Source: Vandiemenella viatica (taxonomy: Eukaryota; Arthropoda; Insecta; Orthoptera; Morabidae). From it: 64,000 nt of DNA. Below, in pieces: positions 33,730-46,911 of this stretch (within the stretch, counting starts at the first letter, position 1; every line of letters begins with the position of its first letter). The position numbers and the translations under genes were made by a program. Below the pieces are notes generated by a model that was given only the letters and a program-made list of their open reading frames with translations, was not told where the DNA came from and searched no databases. The stretch is taken from NCBI GenBank assembly GCA_031002005.1, contig CM061919.1:12843687-12907686 (forward strand), read 5' to 3'.

Positions 33730-34420
33730 GGGGGCTGCGCCACATTCGGAACCTGGGTGAAATTAATAGTAACCTGTTGAAATTTGGTTTAATTGCTTCG
33801 TCAACATGTCCTCTTCACGTTTTGCGCTCTTGTTTTGCGGAAAAGTCGCTAGAAATTTAATTAAAAATTGCAAAATATGAGGCTGAGCAACTGCGAAATG
33901 CTATCATCACTGTAAAAATAAAATATCGGCACAGGGATCATATCAACCTAAACAGTTTCGTATCGTCATAGATTTCGTGGTTAGTTTGAAATACAGCCTG
34001 GACCAACAGAAATTTTGCGTTCTGTGGCATCCATCGGAAATGGTGCATTTGTTTACAATGGAAGCGATCGATTATCTCTGACTGCTCTTTTCTATATAAG
34101 ATGGCGGGCATCACCGTATTACAACTCGGAAAATTTTTGTCAATTATATGCGACTTTTTACAACGGAGAAAAGCTGAAACGGCAAGAAAACATTACAACA
34201 AAGGATTAAATGAACATTTTAAGAGACTATCACTGATTTTTCAACGCTGATGGCATCCAACGGTTGTGTGTCGCTGTCATAATATCGGCATTTTAAATTA
34301 AATTCCTGGCAAGTTTTCCTCAAAGTAAGAGCGCAAAACGTGATAATGATGAAGCAATTAAACCAAATTTCAACACGTTACTGCCAATTTCGCGTCGGTT
34401 CAGAAAGTGGTGTAGTCTCC
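33730..34420. mobile_element. MITE/foldback with perfect 8-bp target duplication and about 150-bp inverted ends
   Basis: GATAAAAT flanks both sides (33722-33729 and 34421-34428). The ends pair as GGGGGCTGCGCCAC and GGAGACTACACCAC (reverse complement of the right end), and the similarity runs inward through TGTTGAAATTTGGTTTAATT, TTTTGCGCTC and AATTTAATTAAAA, about 150 bp. The core is about 390 bp. The 60-67-codon frames at 34015-34209 and 34340-34543 are not supported. An 8-bp duplication fits hAT, P or Merlin elements; the terminal sequence does not let me choose. Confidence 0.8.
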
Positions 34421-34514
34421 GATAAAATTAATTTCTCACAAACTTCTCTAAGGAGTTTGATGAAATCGTGTATATTGAATAGAAATCGAAAGATGCCGAG
34501 CGAAGATCGGTCAC

Positions 34515-34620
34515 CCAGGTACTGTACAATAAATTTCCACTAGAAATAAAAGAATCTTGTTATGCTGGAAGATTTAGGAAACAAGTGGGTGCTGGGATGG
34601 AAGGCTATGAATGAAATGTT
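34515..34620 (+). pseudogene. LINE C-terminal end, second segment
   Basis: YNKFPLEIKESCYAGRFRKQ followed by V and a short tail, when read across a frame change, is the usual last block of CR1/L2-type LINE ORF2. It completes the copy that starts at 32640. Confidence 0.6.
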
Positions 34621-34625
34621 ATCCT

Positions 34626-36619
34626 GAAAAAAATATGATATTGAAGTTGTTTCCTCTTTTAAAAGGGTTGAAATTAATGTACTGTTAAAATATAGTGAAT
34701 TTATGAAATTGTTAAATGTGTTAGTCAGAGGCTGTTTGTAAATAAATAATAATAATTAAAATTTTTGAAAGGGCAGCAAGTTTAAAACAACCTTTCTATT
34801 AGTAAAATTGTTTAAATTGTATTGTTGTATTCCCCAATGTAATAGTCAGCGTACAGTTCTTTGCAGGTGTTCCTCACTAAATTTTTATTTATTTTTATAA
34901 TACCTACTTTTTATACTTACGTGTTTATTAATAAGTTATAAAGTATTTTCTGCGAAGAGCGAAGGATATCAATTATTAATTGAGGTATAGTTAAAACTAG
35001 AACAAAAATAATCTACGACTGTTACACCAAGACCTAAATGTTCTAAAAGTATTCGGACGATCCTTAAAGGTTCGAGTACTAGGAGGATATGAAATCAATA
35101 TTTGGTTTATTTTGTTATTATCCGTCTGTAGAGATGGAAGGAGATGAGGATTTAGATGCTATGCGAAGCCAGTGTAGCCGTCGCGCAGCCTTGAGGCCTG
35201 TTTGGCACTTGCGTTGGAAGGCAGAGGCACTGACCAACTTGGCAGTGTGCCAAGGCTGCTTCAGAGGCCTTCGCTGGTATTACTCTATCAAGGTTCTGAC
35301 GGGCTGCCATGTCGTGGTATAAACTTAAATCTCACTGAAATCTGTTCTTCTACGAACCAAATATTGCCAAATTCAGCAAGTTCGAAGTACGTGTTAATTA
35401 GTTTCAACACCTGGAGATAATCACGCAATGTCTTGTTATGGTGCAATCGTACTGACACAACCATTGTAAGAGCTAACAGTCTCCTTGTCCTGCGGGAAAT
35501 CTTTATCACCGTTTTCCAAAGTAATCACTAATATCGCATATTGTTCTGCTTTGTTTGATACTTACCTCAGGATGTAAGTAGAAGTCTTGAGAAGGTCGAA
35601 TAAAAGACGCGCCTTTTGTGGCTAGAGCTAGACTCTTGGCTGTGCTTGCTACGGAAAATTTTCAGAATGTGAAATTTGGCTTTCAGGGTGAGAAGACTGC
35701 TGATGCATAATGCCTATCTCAAATTTTGTACCAAAGGATTCGCTTAGATCCAAAATCTTTCTGCGTTTTGTATACAGTCAGTACACACAGCACTGTCGAT
35801 GGCGTTAGGTACCTTAAATTGGCAGTCCCTTTGATGTATTCATGAAGAGAAGGTCTGAAAGGGCCCACATCGGATTTATCATCTACCTTCTCCCTACCTA
35901 TAACACAATCATATTCATCGTCACATACAATGCTGAAAGCGACGCATACAGTAGAAGTCACCAAGAAGAGATAGCCGGAACTAGTTTTTCCAATATTCGA
36001 TTTTTCGCCAATAATTCAGCAGGTAATAGGTACCAAACCTGTTAGGAGAGCTTCAGTCTGCTGTTCCAGCGAACAATGCTGTATTGTATTTTCAGTCTCA
36101 CAGTATACTGATCGTTACTGGCACTTCATTTAATGTCAGTTTCATAATATTTATCCAGTATTTTCTCCCGATGGTTGATACTGTTTTTGTTTTTTTGAGA
36201 AACTTTTTCCAACGTTAGATGAAACAGTAATTTTGTTTCGTTTCATGTGACGCTATCCCAACGACATCTACCGGTTATTGTGTATAATACCTCAGAGAGG
36301 CTCCATGGTATATCACGGGGTGGGGAGGGGGGGGGGTCAGGTAGCTTTGTCGCCCTTGTGGATAATATCCTAACTCTACACCGTTTGAAGCACTATGTCT
36401 CCTTCACTGCATCTTAAAAGTAGAAAAACTTTTATTCCAACGTCACATATGTAGTGAATTTCCCTGGATTAGCACTTAACGGTTATCATTAACCTTTTTA
36501 ATGATGAAATTGTGGGGAGGGGAGGCTTGTGAACGTTTCATTTGTCGGAAGGGGGGCGTGGAAATAAAAACCGAGGGAACCTTTAATCTAGACCAATAAC
36601 GATACAATGGTCAAATCAT
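34626..36619. other. Unassigned DNA
   Basis: No gene supported. Frames of 60-81 codons occur at 35089-36045 on both strands. A G-run (about 10) lies at 36320-36336. Confidence 0.4.
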
Positions 36620-37050
36620 AAATTTTAGAATCTTTGCTTGTGTGGACGCTTCAAGCAAGAAGTAATGAATGGATTCCAGCGAATCTGCACAAGGAGATAG
36701 TTTATGTCATCAGTTAACATATAGATGTAGGATAATTTTTATTCCAATTAGTACCACATTTCATCAATGACTTTTTCCCCTTATGGATGCCTTGTTGACA
36801 CCGGGGTCATCAGAGGAGGAAAAGGACTAGGGACAAAGAAGGGAAACGGATTCGGCCTTTGAAGGAATCAACCTGGCATTAGCCTGAAGTGATCTCGGAA
36901 ATCCATGGAAAACTGATCTGGATAGACGGACGAGGATCTGAAACCACACCAATGGCAGAGAGGTCAGAACCGTAAAATTTGAAATTTTTGTATCTGTGTG
37001 CATTGATCAAGCAAAACTAATCATTTCAACAGTATTCTAAGTGATACGTT
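36620..37050. repeat. Units of the 27.8-kb dispersed repeat, split by a SINE
   Basis: GAATCTTTGCTTGTGTGGAC and CTTCAAGCAAG...GGATTCCA at 36630, and AAATTTTTGTATCTGTGTGC with GATCAAGCAAAAC at 36978, repeat the motif order of 27858 and 27994. Confidence 0.5.
36785..36975 (-). repeat. tRNA-derived SINE (main family), diverged
   Basis: Read on the minus strand: GGTTCTGACCTCTCTGCCAT, a degraded B box, CCAGATCAGTTTTCCATGG, GATCACTTCAGGCTAATGCC, AAAGGCCGAATCCG and TGATGACCCCGGTGTCAAC. It sits between two units of the 27.8-kb type repeat. Confidence 0.65.
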
Positions 37051-37339
37051 AGTGCTAGCTTATATCATGTTTCGATGTAGCATCGACACGCTGACAAATA
37101 ATTAATGTTCCATGAATTTAATTGTTCCTCAATAGCAGCTATTAATTTAATGTCGTCTGGTGCAAGCCTTCTCACAGTCGAAATGTTTACCATGACTGAA
37201 TGTAAAGTAGTTCAGTGCATCATGTGAGAAGTGTTGGCCAACATAGTATGTAAAGTCTTTTTGTCAATTGATATTTACTCCATTAGTCAAATTGATTGCA
37301 TGTTTTCACGTTCGGTTTGTCTTGTCTGATAGTGTTTAT

Positions 37340-37860
37340 TAAGCGCAGTTATGAGCTGTAATCCTTGTGAAGTGGTCATCTCCTCGGTTTACCACTTGCT
37401 TGATTGTGATGGCAGTGTATGCAGCGCCGGCCACTGCCGGGAGTTGGGCTGTTGGCTGATGTGTCGTTGCGCGACACTGTAGGCTGCTTTTGGAGGCCAT
37501 CTGCCGTTTTGATGGACTGTTTGGAGTAGTTCGAGACACATCCGTCTCTCTAGGAAGCAGGTTGTTGTGGGCGTGCACTGACTGGTGGCAGATACCAATA
37601 TTGGTTTTGTGATCCGCGGTGGACCACATGCTGATTTCCCATCGTTAGTCGCTTGGTCTCTGAGTCACAGTGTTTTCGTGTCACACACCCACCATTACAA
37701 GCGGCGTGGTTGTCACCACAGCTACAACAAGCTACTTTCCCTAGTTGTCGTGGGCAATTAGCTGTGTCCGCTTCTAAAGCAGGAGTCCTTATTGGTGCTT
37801 GCATGCGCCCCGTGGGCAAATTTCGGCCACCAGATGCACTAGTCGAGTACGGGTAGGAGC
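37340..37860 (-). pseudogene. LINE ORF1 (gag-like) zinc-knuckle fragment
   Basis: The minus frame at 37550-37819 contains NCPRQLGKVACCSCGDNHAA followed by C-N-G-G-C, which resembles the C-x2-C-x4-H-x4-C knuckles of Jockey-group LINE gag proteins (usual form C-x-N-C-G-G-x-H-x-A). Downstream frames at 37339-37629 (minus) overlap in other phases. No second convincing knuckle, and no ORF2 nearby. GC content is higher than the flanks. Confidence 0.45.
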
Positions 37861-40205
37861 TTCCTGAGTTAAAAAGGCAACCGTCGGCTTTCCTCAGCGT
37901 AGCTGATGTTTTATTTGTGGAGTTTGCTAGTTTTCGCGAAGTCTGGGGGCAGTGAAGTATATTTTGAGCCCAGCTTATTCAGGCCAGCAAACAATGGCAG
38001 TTCCGTCGTAAGCCGCTACTGGGCCGAGAGACTGCCTCAATAGCCGCTGTAGTCTTTGACACTTGGAAGGACAGGACCGTCACTGACTGATGACTTCAAG
38101 TCTTGAAGGTGACGGATCGAATTGGACAGTTCCTTCGTAGTAACTGGTGGGAGAACGAGTTCAGTACATGAGACTCAACTGAAAGTGCTGGACGACAACA
38201 CATAGTTACGTGTAGGTCTACTCGGCTTGGTAGGCCCAGTAACAATTTTGCTAGATTCCTGCAGGTAATAATGCCATATTGACAACCAACTTGATTAAAG
38301 AAAAAAAAAGTTCTTGCAAAATAAAAATAAAAAAAAGTGTTAGAATGTGCGCTGGGCTACGGCAGGCAATGTTCAACAGATTTGCGCTTCATCCAGCAGC
38401 CAAGAAAAGAACTGAGCCGAGAGCTTGAACGGTTCCGGGAATCAGAGAACCTGAGTTACAGTGAGACTCAAATGTTTCAAAGTTTATCAAGTAAGATACA
38501 TTAATGTAAATATGTAATATTTATTCTCTCAATAAAGATAATAATGGTTAAAAAAAAGTAATTTGCTTTGTCATGGTTTCACGATTAAGGTGCGCTGGAA
38601 GACCAAGGAGAATGCGCAGATTTGGTCTCTCATGACACTGAATGAGCGCTGCGTCCAGTGAATGCTGCATCGAATGTGGTAGAGTAACAACGCACAGACC
38701 GGGGAAAGATATTTGACAGCTGGATTGACGCGAGCACAGGGATCCATAATAATAAATAGTCTATGTATTTTGGTGAATTATTTATATTCTACTTAACAAC
38801 ATTTTTTTTATTGAATTTTAATTTTATTCCTGACAGTGAATCATAAAATTGTTCGTATCCATCTACTATATAATTTCGTTAGCTCACTCATTCACTCACC
38901 TCGATAGCTATTGGCTGGAGAACGGTGTCAAAACAGCGACCAGAGATACCACTAGAAGAAATTCGTGTTTATGTCCACAATTTAATATCCAAGCAACTGC
39001 TACAAAATTAACTGACATACATTCATTAAGTTTACTTTGCGTAGCATTTCACAGTAAAAAAAAAAACGATAAACTTTACTTCTAAAAAAAACCGGTTTAT
39101 TTGCTTTTTAGGTATTTTACTGACAACTTTCGTTAATGGTCTTTCTTCATGTTCGCTATAAGTGATTTATTTGGTTATTTTAAGTGGACATCAGACCACA
39201 TATGTAACCGAGCCAACTACTCTGGCAATTCATTTCTTCGGAGTTGCTCAACCGTTTAATAATGTGGAATGCGTATTAAGTTGTCTGGCCGTTACAGATA
39301 CTATGACCAATGATTACGAGCGTTTCCTCAGTCTCAATAAAAAAAACCACGTGATGCTTTCGAAGCAAACAGTATTTTTTTAAAAAATTTGCAAAATGAA
39401 CTTTAAGGGTCAAATACAATTCAAGTTTGTATTTAAGCAATTATACGATTACGTTCAGGTCAATCTGTCATAATCTTTCATCATAAAATCTGAAACTATT
39501 CTAGAACCGCGATGATCCCCAAAAACGGTCACAGGCTTACACTAGTTGTTAATAAATTACATGATAAAAAAATCATGCTGTAATTATGTATATTACTTTT
39601 GATGTATTCTCAAAACCCATTTTCCTGATGTTTTTTCCCTAATGCTGATTAATCGTAATCATAAAATTCGTAATTTTTTTTTTTTTAGCAAACAAAAGCG
39701 AAGGAAAAACGACTGAGTGATTCCCTGGTGGACGAGCACTGCTAGTTATATTATGAAATGCGCTCGATATTTCTATGAACTTTCCCCCAGAAAAAGTGTT
39801 ATTGTGGGGAAAAATATAACTAAATAAGCAAACAATAAAGCGCAGTTACGCAATGAATATCGTCAACTAGAGCTTACATAAAAAGGGCGTAGATCTAGTA
39901 AAAACAAGTCAGTATATAATTAAACAGAAAAAACAACGAAAACCCAATGTGAGTGTAACTGTTGAAAAAGAAAATGCACTACTAAATACTCAACTCGAGC
40001 TGATGAACAGAATTTTTAATGACTTGTTCGCCTCGCCCCATGCCGGAATGGTCTGTGTGATGAACAAAGCATACTGTATTGTCACTAGAGGTGTGTCACT
40101 AGATTAGTCGATACCATGCGTTATTCTGAAATTGTTCCCAGAAGTAGCAGAACCCATGCTGAAAATGACAAAAAAAATAATTTAATTTAATTTTAATTGT
40201 GATGG
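37861..40205. other. Unassigned DNA
   Basis: No gene recognised. 37861-38230 remains relatively GC-rich, and may be part of the LINE at 37340. From 38290 onwards it is AT-rich with A-runs at 38300-38340 and T-runs near 39670. Confidence 0.4.
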
Positions 40206-42590
40206 AACTCATACACTCTGGTGACAATGTCCCTACATCCACATCCTCCCTTATCATGGTTTTCACCACCTGCGATTTGCAACTTTATTTTTAGCAAATT
40301 GTTCATTATTTCCCTTGGCAATTTATTTCAGTCGTTGACTCCCTTATCTACAAAAGAAAATTTTCCCAATCCCTTTCTCCTGAATTTAAGAGCCAAATTA
40401 TGATAATAGTCATCTCTTCCCTTCCATGCGCAACTCCTAATCCTTCCCTAATATCCATCCATTCATTATTGCGATTATAAACCTTGATCAGTCCAAACAT
40501 TTTCCTCACTTTTTTTTTTTTTTTAAACTGCTTTACGTCTCTCAACAGCGAGGTCTTTAGAGACGGGAAAGGATGGGAGCAAGGAATGGGAAGGAATTCG
40601 GCCATGGCCTTTTTAAGGAAGCATCCCGGCATTTGCCTGGAGTGATTTGGGAAACCATGGAAAACCCAAATTTGGATGCCCGGACGGGGATTCGAACCGC
40701 CGTCCTCCCGAATGCGAGGTCAGAACGTTATCCGTTACACCACCACGCTCGGTTTCTCCTCACTCGCCTTCTGTCTACCAATGACTTTCTACCTTCATCA
40801 TATCAGTTACTGAGTGCATTATGCGGTAATTTCCGCAAACAAATTTAGCAACTCTCCTTTTTTTATCCCCTCAGACTCCTGAATTTGATATTCATCTTAT
40901 GGATTCTACACCACTCTACCTAATTTAAGCAGTGAGGTGACCAAATTTGGTAACCCAGTTCCCTCACTTCCTTCGTACATCTTCTCTTCTCCTAGTGAAT
41001 GAACGATTCTGAAACCCCTTGTGACCTGCTGCCCAATTGAGTTTGCTACCAAAAGTTATACCAAGATAAATGCAGTCAAGCTCTTCCATCCCTACCCTAC
41101 TTTCCTTGGCATGGATTTTTATTCCATGTTCAGATCATCTTGTAGCTGTTCGCAGTCCTCTCCTGTTTCAATCCTGTTGTATAACATTATATCATCTGCA
41201 AACAATCTAACTTCTTATCTAAGCTCATCAATACAATAATTCATTAGAACTATTAGAAAAGTGAACATCAGTGGTTGCAGTACACTACCCTGTGACACTC
41301 CAATCTTAACTTCTATCTCTTTGATACTGTATTTCCCACCATAACTCTTTGCTTTCTTCCTTTTAAGAATTCCACCACTTCAATGGTTTTTTCCTTGTCT
41401 ATTGACATTTTATGGCTTACTCTTTCAAATGCTATGGGGAGATCCAGTGCTTCGCTATCAGTCTGACCTCCATCAATCATTTTATCTGCAATATCTTATA
41501 TATAACCCACTAACTGAATCCATGTTGCTGTTTTTCAAACCAGTTTCTTCCCTTACAGATATTTTAGGTGTGGTTACGTACCATCTGCCACTGCTACCAT
41601 TCTTTCCATCAAATTTCTAATCACTGATGTCAAAAGGCCTTCAACTCTAGTTATCTCACCTCCTTTATGGTCCGGTACTGCTATGACATTTCCTGTCCTC
41701 TGATAAGTAGTAAGTTACCAAAATGAATCTGTATAATGTTTTTAAATAAGCCAAAATGTCATAACCCGCTATCTTAACAAACCTGTAGAAATATTATCTG
41801 CGCGAGCAGTCCCTTTATTATTTTTTAGCGTTCTTATTCAATCCATAATATCCTCAGGATTTATTTCCTGTTTTCTAGTCTGTTAATATGTGGAGAAAAT
41901 CCTCTTCCGATTTTTCTCTTCCCATACCGGAATGATATACCATAATGGCCTCATGAAACCAATTATGTAGTATCGACATTTTTTCCGAATGCACATTAAC
42001 TTCTTTCTCATCTTTACCCACAGTTGTTTCCTGACTCTCGGTTTTCTAACACAGCCATAGAAATATCTTGGCGCATTACCTCGGCGCTCCCCTGCAACTA
42101 TAATATTTTTCATAAACCAATCTTTAGCTTCCCTCTATTCTCTGCTATTGATTCCTTGTTTAATTGTTTCAAGGTTTCCTTGTTCTTTGCTGTCACTTGC
42201 TACTCTGTTGTATTTTCTTCTAACTAACATCTTTAGCCTTCTCACCTCCTTATTACAGTAAGAAGATTCTATAATTTTCTTTATTTTTTTGTTTTGGTAT
42301 CTCCTTGAACTCTTCCCAACCTTTTCCCACTGAAATGGCTCTCTTGTTCCAAATGATGAAACTTTCTCTGAAATATTGTTTTTTGTTCAGTGACATGTGT
42401 TTCCTATAAAACCTTCACTTTTGGCCAATTGTTTACTTAAAACTCTAATATTCTTCGTCACTGCTTCATAATCACTTATTCCTTTTGTAACCTGAGACCC
42501 AACAAAAATTTCGTCAGGCTTTATTAAGAAGATATACAACATGCTTCGTCCCCTTGTACTCTGTTCTACTTCTTGCGTAAAGCCCAACTA
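40206..42590 (-). pseudogene. LINE (CR1/I-like) linker, RT and C-terminus, decayed, with a SINE insertion
   Basis: Going down the minus strand: KNIRVLSKQLAKSEGFIGN region, NAPRYFYGCVRKPRV (a usual pre-RT block), EDIMD and IRTLKNNKGTARADNIST (RT start), EVVEFLKGRKQRVMVGNTVS, a decayed G-V-P-Q-G-S region, RLFADDIMLYNRIETGEDCE with the catalytic F-A-D-D intact, YLGITFGSKLN, RRVAKFVCGNYR and, after the SINE at 40511-40756, GLIKVYNRNNEWMDIREGLG and WNKLPREIMNN in shifted frame. Many stops and frame changes. The layout covers linker through ORF2 end, about 2.1 kb without the SINE; the endonuclease is not recognisable. Confidence 0.8.
40511..40756 (-). repeat. tRNA-derived SINE (main family) with 8-bp target duplication inside a LINE
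   Basis: TCCTCACT lies on both sides (40503-40510 and 40757-40764). Minus-strand order: ACCGAGCGTGGTGGTGTAAC, CCTCGCATTCGGGAGGACGG, B box GGTTCGAATCCCC, CCAAATTTGGGTTTTCCATG, CACTCCAGGCAAATGCCGGG, GGCCATGGCCGAATTCC, then GTTGAGAGACGTAAAGCAG and 14 A. The exact ends here define this SINE as 246 bp including tail. Confidence 0.9.
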
Positions 42591-44439
42591 ACATATTTGT
42601 AAACTCTTATGTTATTTATCTTTATTTACCGCCAGTAGATACACAGTAGATACAAGTCCCCTCAGTAATGACTATTCTACTCTCTCTTCTGAATAAGAAT
42701 TTAATTTCGTCATCATCATTCATTCTCCCATTAGGGTAGGCAGCTAACGTTCCTCTTAAACAAGCGTTCTAGCAAGTCTATAAACTAAAACTGCTGCTCT
42801 TTTGATAAAGTCAACTATCGGTATCTTCCTCGAATCACTGTATCATTGCTTGAATCACTTAAATCGCTTTGCCAATCTCTCAAACACCAATATGTTCTCG
42901 GTGAGATTACAATAAACAAATGAATAATGAAAATTAACATCTAAACATGAGATGTTTGCCTAGGAGATCAGAAACTAACGGAAAGGGGGAATGGAAGTTG
43001 AAGATGGTGACAATATTCAACCACAGCAGAAGAATGGAATATAGCATCCGTGCTCGCTCTGATTCATAAAGGAACAGTGTCATCAGCGACATCGAACAAT
43101 TCGCCATTATTATTACTTTTTGAAATGATATACACTACAATATTTATAGCTATTCATCAAAATTTGCGTCGCCTTAGAAACGTTACCATGACATAAGTAA
43201 TTTCAATTAATTTCCATATGTAGAATGCTTTATAACCATACAACACATCAATAATTATGACTTATTCCACACACTTCTTGTACAAAAAACACGCAACTTT
43301 CTCGATCCTCCTGTCCTACTAACTTTCCTGGAGGTTTATTATTTGTCCATTTCATTTTAACCTGTTTTCTGAAAACAGAAATATTAGTTTAGATTGGAAG
43401 TATTATGCATATTTATTCTTATAAAAGACAGCAGTACAATCAATCATTGGTGTGTCTAACATTGCAAGTGCGAAATAAATACATAAAAAATTATGAAACA
43501 ACTCACAGTTTCATAATTCACTAATTGGACGATTAAATGTTATGGTTTCTGGCTTTTATTCGCCACCTAGCGTTCAAAGACAAATGTTTACGCACTAATT
43601 CGTAATGAAAATGAATGTGTTAAATCATTGATTACTTCAATGAAATTGCTACAGATGGAAACTATAGCTTGATTAAAATAAACACTGCAGGATTAATTAC
43701 CTTAATTGCGTGTTTATGCTTTAATGTACTATGCGGAAGCATATTTTTTCATTATGGATATAAAAACGAATTTACAATATTTAGTAGTCTATTGTCGCAG
43801 CTCAAGAATTTACCTATAAATTCTCGTATACTTTACCCTCGTAAGGCAGCTTAAATCCGAGTTTTAGGACTGAAAATTTCTAAATACGATTTTGCTTCAT
43901 ATTTCCCGTTCGGATTAATAAGGCTTCATTTAAATACTTGGTCAGTAGAAATTTTTTCTGATAATCTGACACTTTAGTCTCTCCACTGATTTGAAACAAT
44001 CCTCCATCTCTTCTCATTATCATCTAATCTCCTCATCTCAACTTCCATATCACAATAAACATCCTCAGTTTATAAGGGGTTCGTTTGTTGTTATGTTTTG
44101 TTACCCTTGCTGTTCTGTAAATGACCAATATCACTGTTGCAAAGAACGCGTTGAAAAATCTTGCAAGGACGCCCCCCCCCCCCCCGAAAAAAGTATTTTC
44201 ATCACTTGCCGATCTGCGTCGAATTCCTGAAGTTGCTGGTTCGTTAAAAAATAGCGTATTTCATCTCCTGTAGCTATTTGTAGCCCTGGAACACGGTCGC
44301 CATATTGTAAGGGGCTCTTTTGTCGATACTTTTTGTTCCCCTTGCTACACGTTGTGGGCCCAAAAAATCCAGCAATTAGGCCACGAACGATTCAGAACAT
44401 TAAATTACACTTTTTCTTGTGTAGTACCTGCTGATTTCA
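42591..44439. other. Unassigned DNA
   Basis: 42600-42900 may hold the worn 5' part of the LINE at 40206-42590, but no endonuclease motif is clear. A 14-C run lies at 44172-44185. No gene supported. Confidence 0.4.
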
Positions 44440-45170
44440 AACAGTACTTGTAATTCTCAAGTTATACTTCCCATAGTACTTTATTTCAGTCCTGCACTCC
44501 CTTCCGTAAAATCAACTTCTTTTTTATCTCTTCTCTTCCACATGTTAAATCTAATTTCCATCCTCATATTATTTCAGGCTTCATCAGCAATCTATGCTTT
44601 ATAAACATTCTCTTCACCGGTGACTTCCAAAGTATTCTCTTATCGTCTCATTAGCGAATTTGTTCTGCAAAAATAATATAGCTGCCCTCCCTTTGCACTC
44701 CCTCCAACATTATATAGTTGATACCCACTAAGAGGGTCTCATACCATCCCATAATCTCTCTTCCAAACCCATGCTGCTGATTTACAAACCTCTTTCTTTT
44801 CTCACAGACTGTTCTGATTTTGTGGATATCAAGATCTCCATCAACTTCACTGCCATTAATGTCAAATTAACTGGACTGTGATCTGAATTCTTTCCATCCC
44901 ATTTCCCTTATGGACCAGGAATAAAATGAAACATTTCCACTACGGTGGTTTACAACAATATTCCAGATTCAGTACACAAAATACTTCTACTCATTGGTCG
45001 ATGTTGTATCCACCCGTCATTAACACGTCCATACCAGCCACTTAACTCCTAACTTCTCTCCTATAATATCCTCAGAATCAATTTCCAAATTTCTTCTTTA
45101 CTATGTCTGCAAGACAGTATCAAACGGTCTCATCAAACTGTTGGTCCATAGTGGCCATCCTCACCATGTG
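44440..45170 (-). pseudogene. LINE RT fragment, strongly decayed and internally deleted
   Basis: Minus-strand pieces: HSPVNLTLMAVKLMEILI (the Y-R-P-V-S-L-T region of LINE RT), ISSMGLEERL (usually Q-H-G-F-R), then directly LEGVQREGSY and REKIKKKLILRKGVQD of the C-terminal part. The catalytic centre is missing. It resembles CR1-like LINEs; no clade can be fixed. Confidence 0.5.
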
Positions 45171-46911
45171 ATATATGTATTTTTAAATGTATAAAGAAAA
45201 ACTAAACTACCTTAAATTTGATTACTGTCATTAAGTTTTGTAAGACAAACGATAAAATTCTTATAATTCTCGAAAAAATTGCGGGAAAAAAACCACCAAG
45301 TGGGATCAAACATAGGTACGGATATCCGGAATCCAAAGCTCACACCGCATGACATTGACTACGTTTCATATTACCGTGAAAGCCACAGGTAATTCAGGTA
45401 CCATACGCCATCTGGGCATCCCAATGTAAGAGAACTTTCGATCAAATAGTATTAGTATGTATGAAACTAAGCGCAAAGTAAAAATGTGCTTGTTTTGCTG
45501 GCAACTTACAAAACATAATGTTAGGTAAATGTGTTTATTGCTTGAGTACAGGATATGGTCAACATTGGAGACAAATTTCAAGTTTCTTGATAGTATCGTT
45601 TTTTTAGATAAACCTGATAATAAAATTTGTCTAAACTTGACAACTTCGTACACGTCATGTTAATGGGAGGACAAGAAATAGAAGAAATAAAATTCAACAT
45701 GTGACGAGTGGAGTACTTTTTTTTTAATGTTATGTCTTATTTGGCCACAAGACCCCGCTCGGGGGGTTTGGGGGTTGCTCGCACTCCTGGTATTACCTGA
45801 GTCTTCCATCTCTACCATGAACACTACCCTAAGGGGGAAAATGAAGAGTCGCTACATGTTTTTGAAACATGTAACCCGTGTTCGGAGTGAAAAATGTATT
45901 TGTTGGTGTGTATAGTTTATGAGGGGAGATTGGGGATCGTCGCAGGATTCGCACAGGTGAATAAGGAAACCTGAATCAAGGCGCCAATACGCCGGGGTCG
46001 GGGTTTGGACGTGAACTTTCTAGTTCAGTCTTGTGGCGATTCAATGCGTACTGTCGGGCACCAGAGTACTGAACACCCGCCAGGATATTGACAAGTGAAA
46101 TGGGTAGTACGTTAGGTAACGCGCTCCGCTACCAACTGCCAGTGTATTCCCGCTTGCTTTTTAGAGCCAAGGTATCACAAAACTATCATTAAGTACTTGC
46201 AACAAATCTGTAATTACCTCCTAGGATCTAATAGGCTTGCTTGGATTTATTGCAGTCAAATTGAAACATGCTCTCTTGAGTATATAAAATCGATTTTAAT
46301 ATTTCAGTTTTGTTACTATAAATATGTACCAGCGTAGAGTCGAATAAATTAACATAAAATTTCTCTATACCGGGAATAAAACATTTAATTTGGTGGATTA
46401 CGCTACCGTAACTATGTCTATTTTTGGATGAAACAACAATTAACAAAAATTGCGTCTTTAAGTATTGATTTACAAAATATCATCATATGTAAATTTTTGT
46501 GTGTACACTTCGCATGTAAAATATTTTGTTTAATATTGTCTGTATCAACGGTTGTAAAACGGTCAATTTATACAAAACTTTTCAATGTAGCGTTCGAAAC
46601 AGATTTGGGTTATTGTAAAATTATCATAACATCTGAAAAATATGAAATATTACTTCCTTAAGTCCTGGTTAGTATGTAATTTTAACTGCCCATCACTTTC
46701 CAATAACTCCAAAGCATATCCTTTGTCATATAGCTCAACACGTGAGAAAACTATAATTTCTAAATTAAATCAGGTTATCCCATTTTTACCTCTATCATCT
46801 GATGTTCCTAATGTGGATTCCACACCAAGCTTCCATACTCAAATAAGGGACTATCTGATGGTTCTTTTTTGTTTTCATCTTCGTTCAGTGCTGACCTACC
46901 CAAGTATATAT
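45171..46911. other. Unassigned DNA
   Basis: No gene or repeat recognised. 45750-46150 is GC-richer and contains a 62-codon frame (45727-45915) without known content. Confidence 0.4.

Larger units (their letters stand above)
33170..34514. repeat. Arthropod dispersed repeat inserted in a LINE, itself carrying a SINE and a MITE
   Basis: It begins near ACGAGCAATTCTTGTATAT and GGATCTCGGAAACGGCTCTA, and ends near GCCGAGCGAAGATCGGTCAC. I associate both end texts with one common arthropod non-autonomous repeat. Its middle is displaced by the SINE at 33430-33680 and the MITE at 33730-34420. The LINE reading resumes directly after it. Confidence 0.55.
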
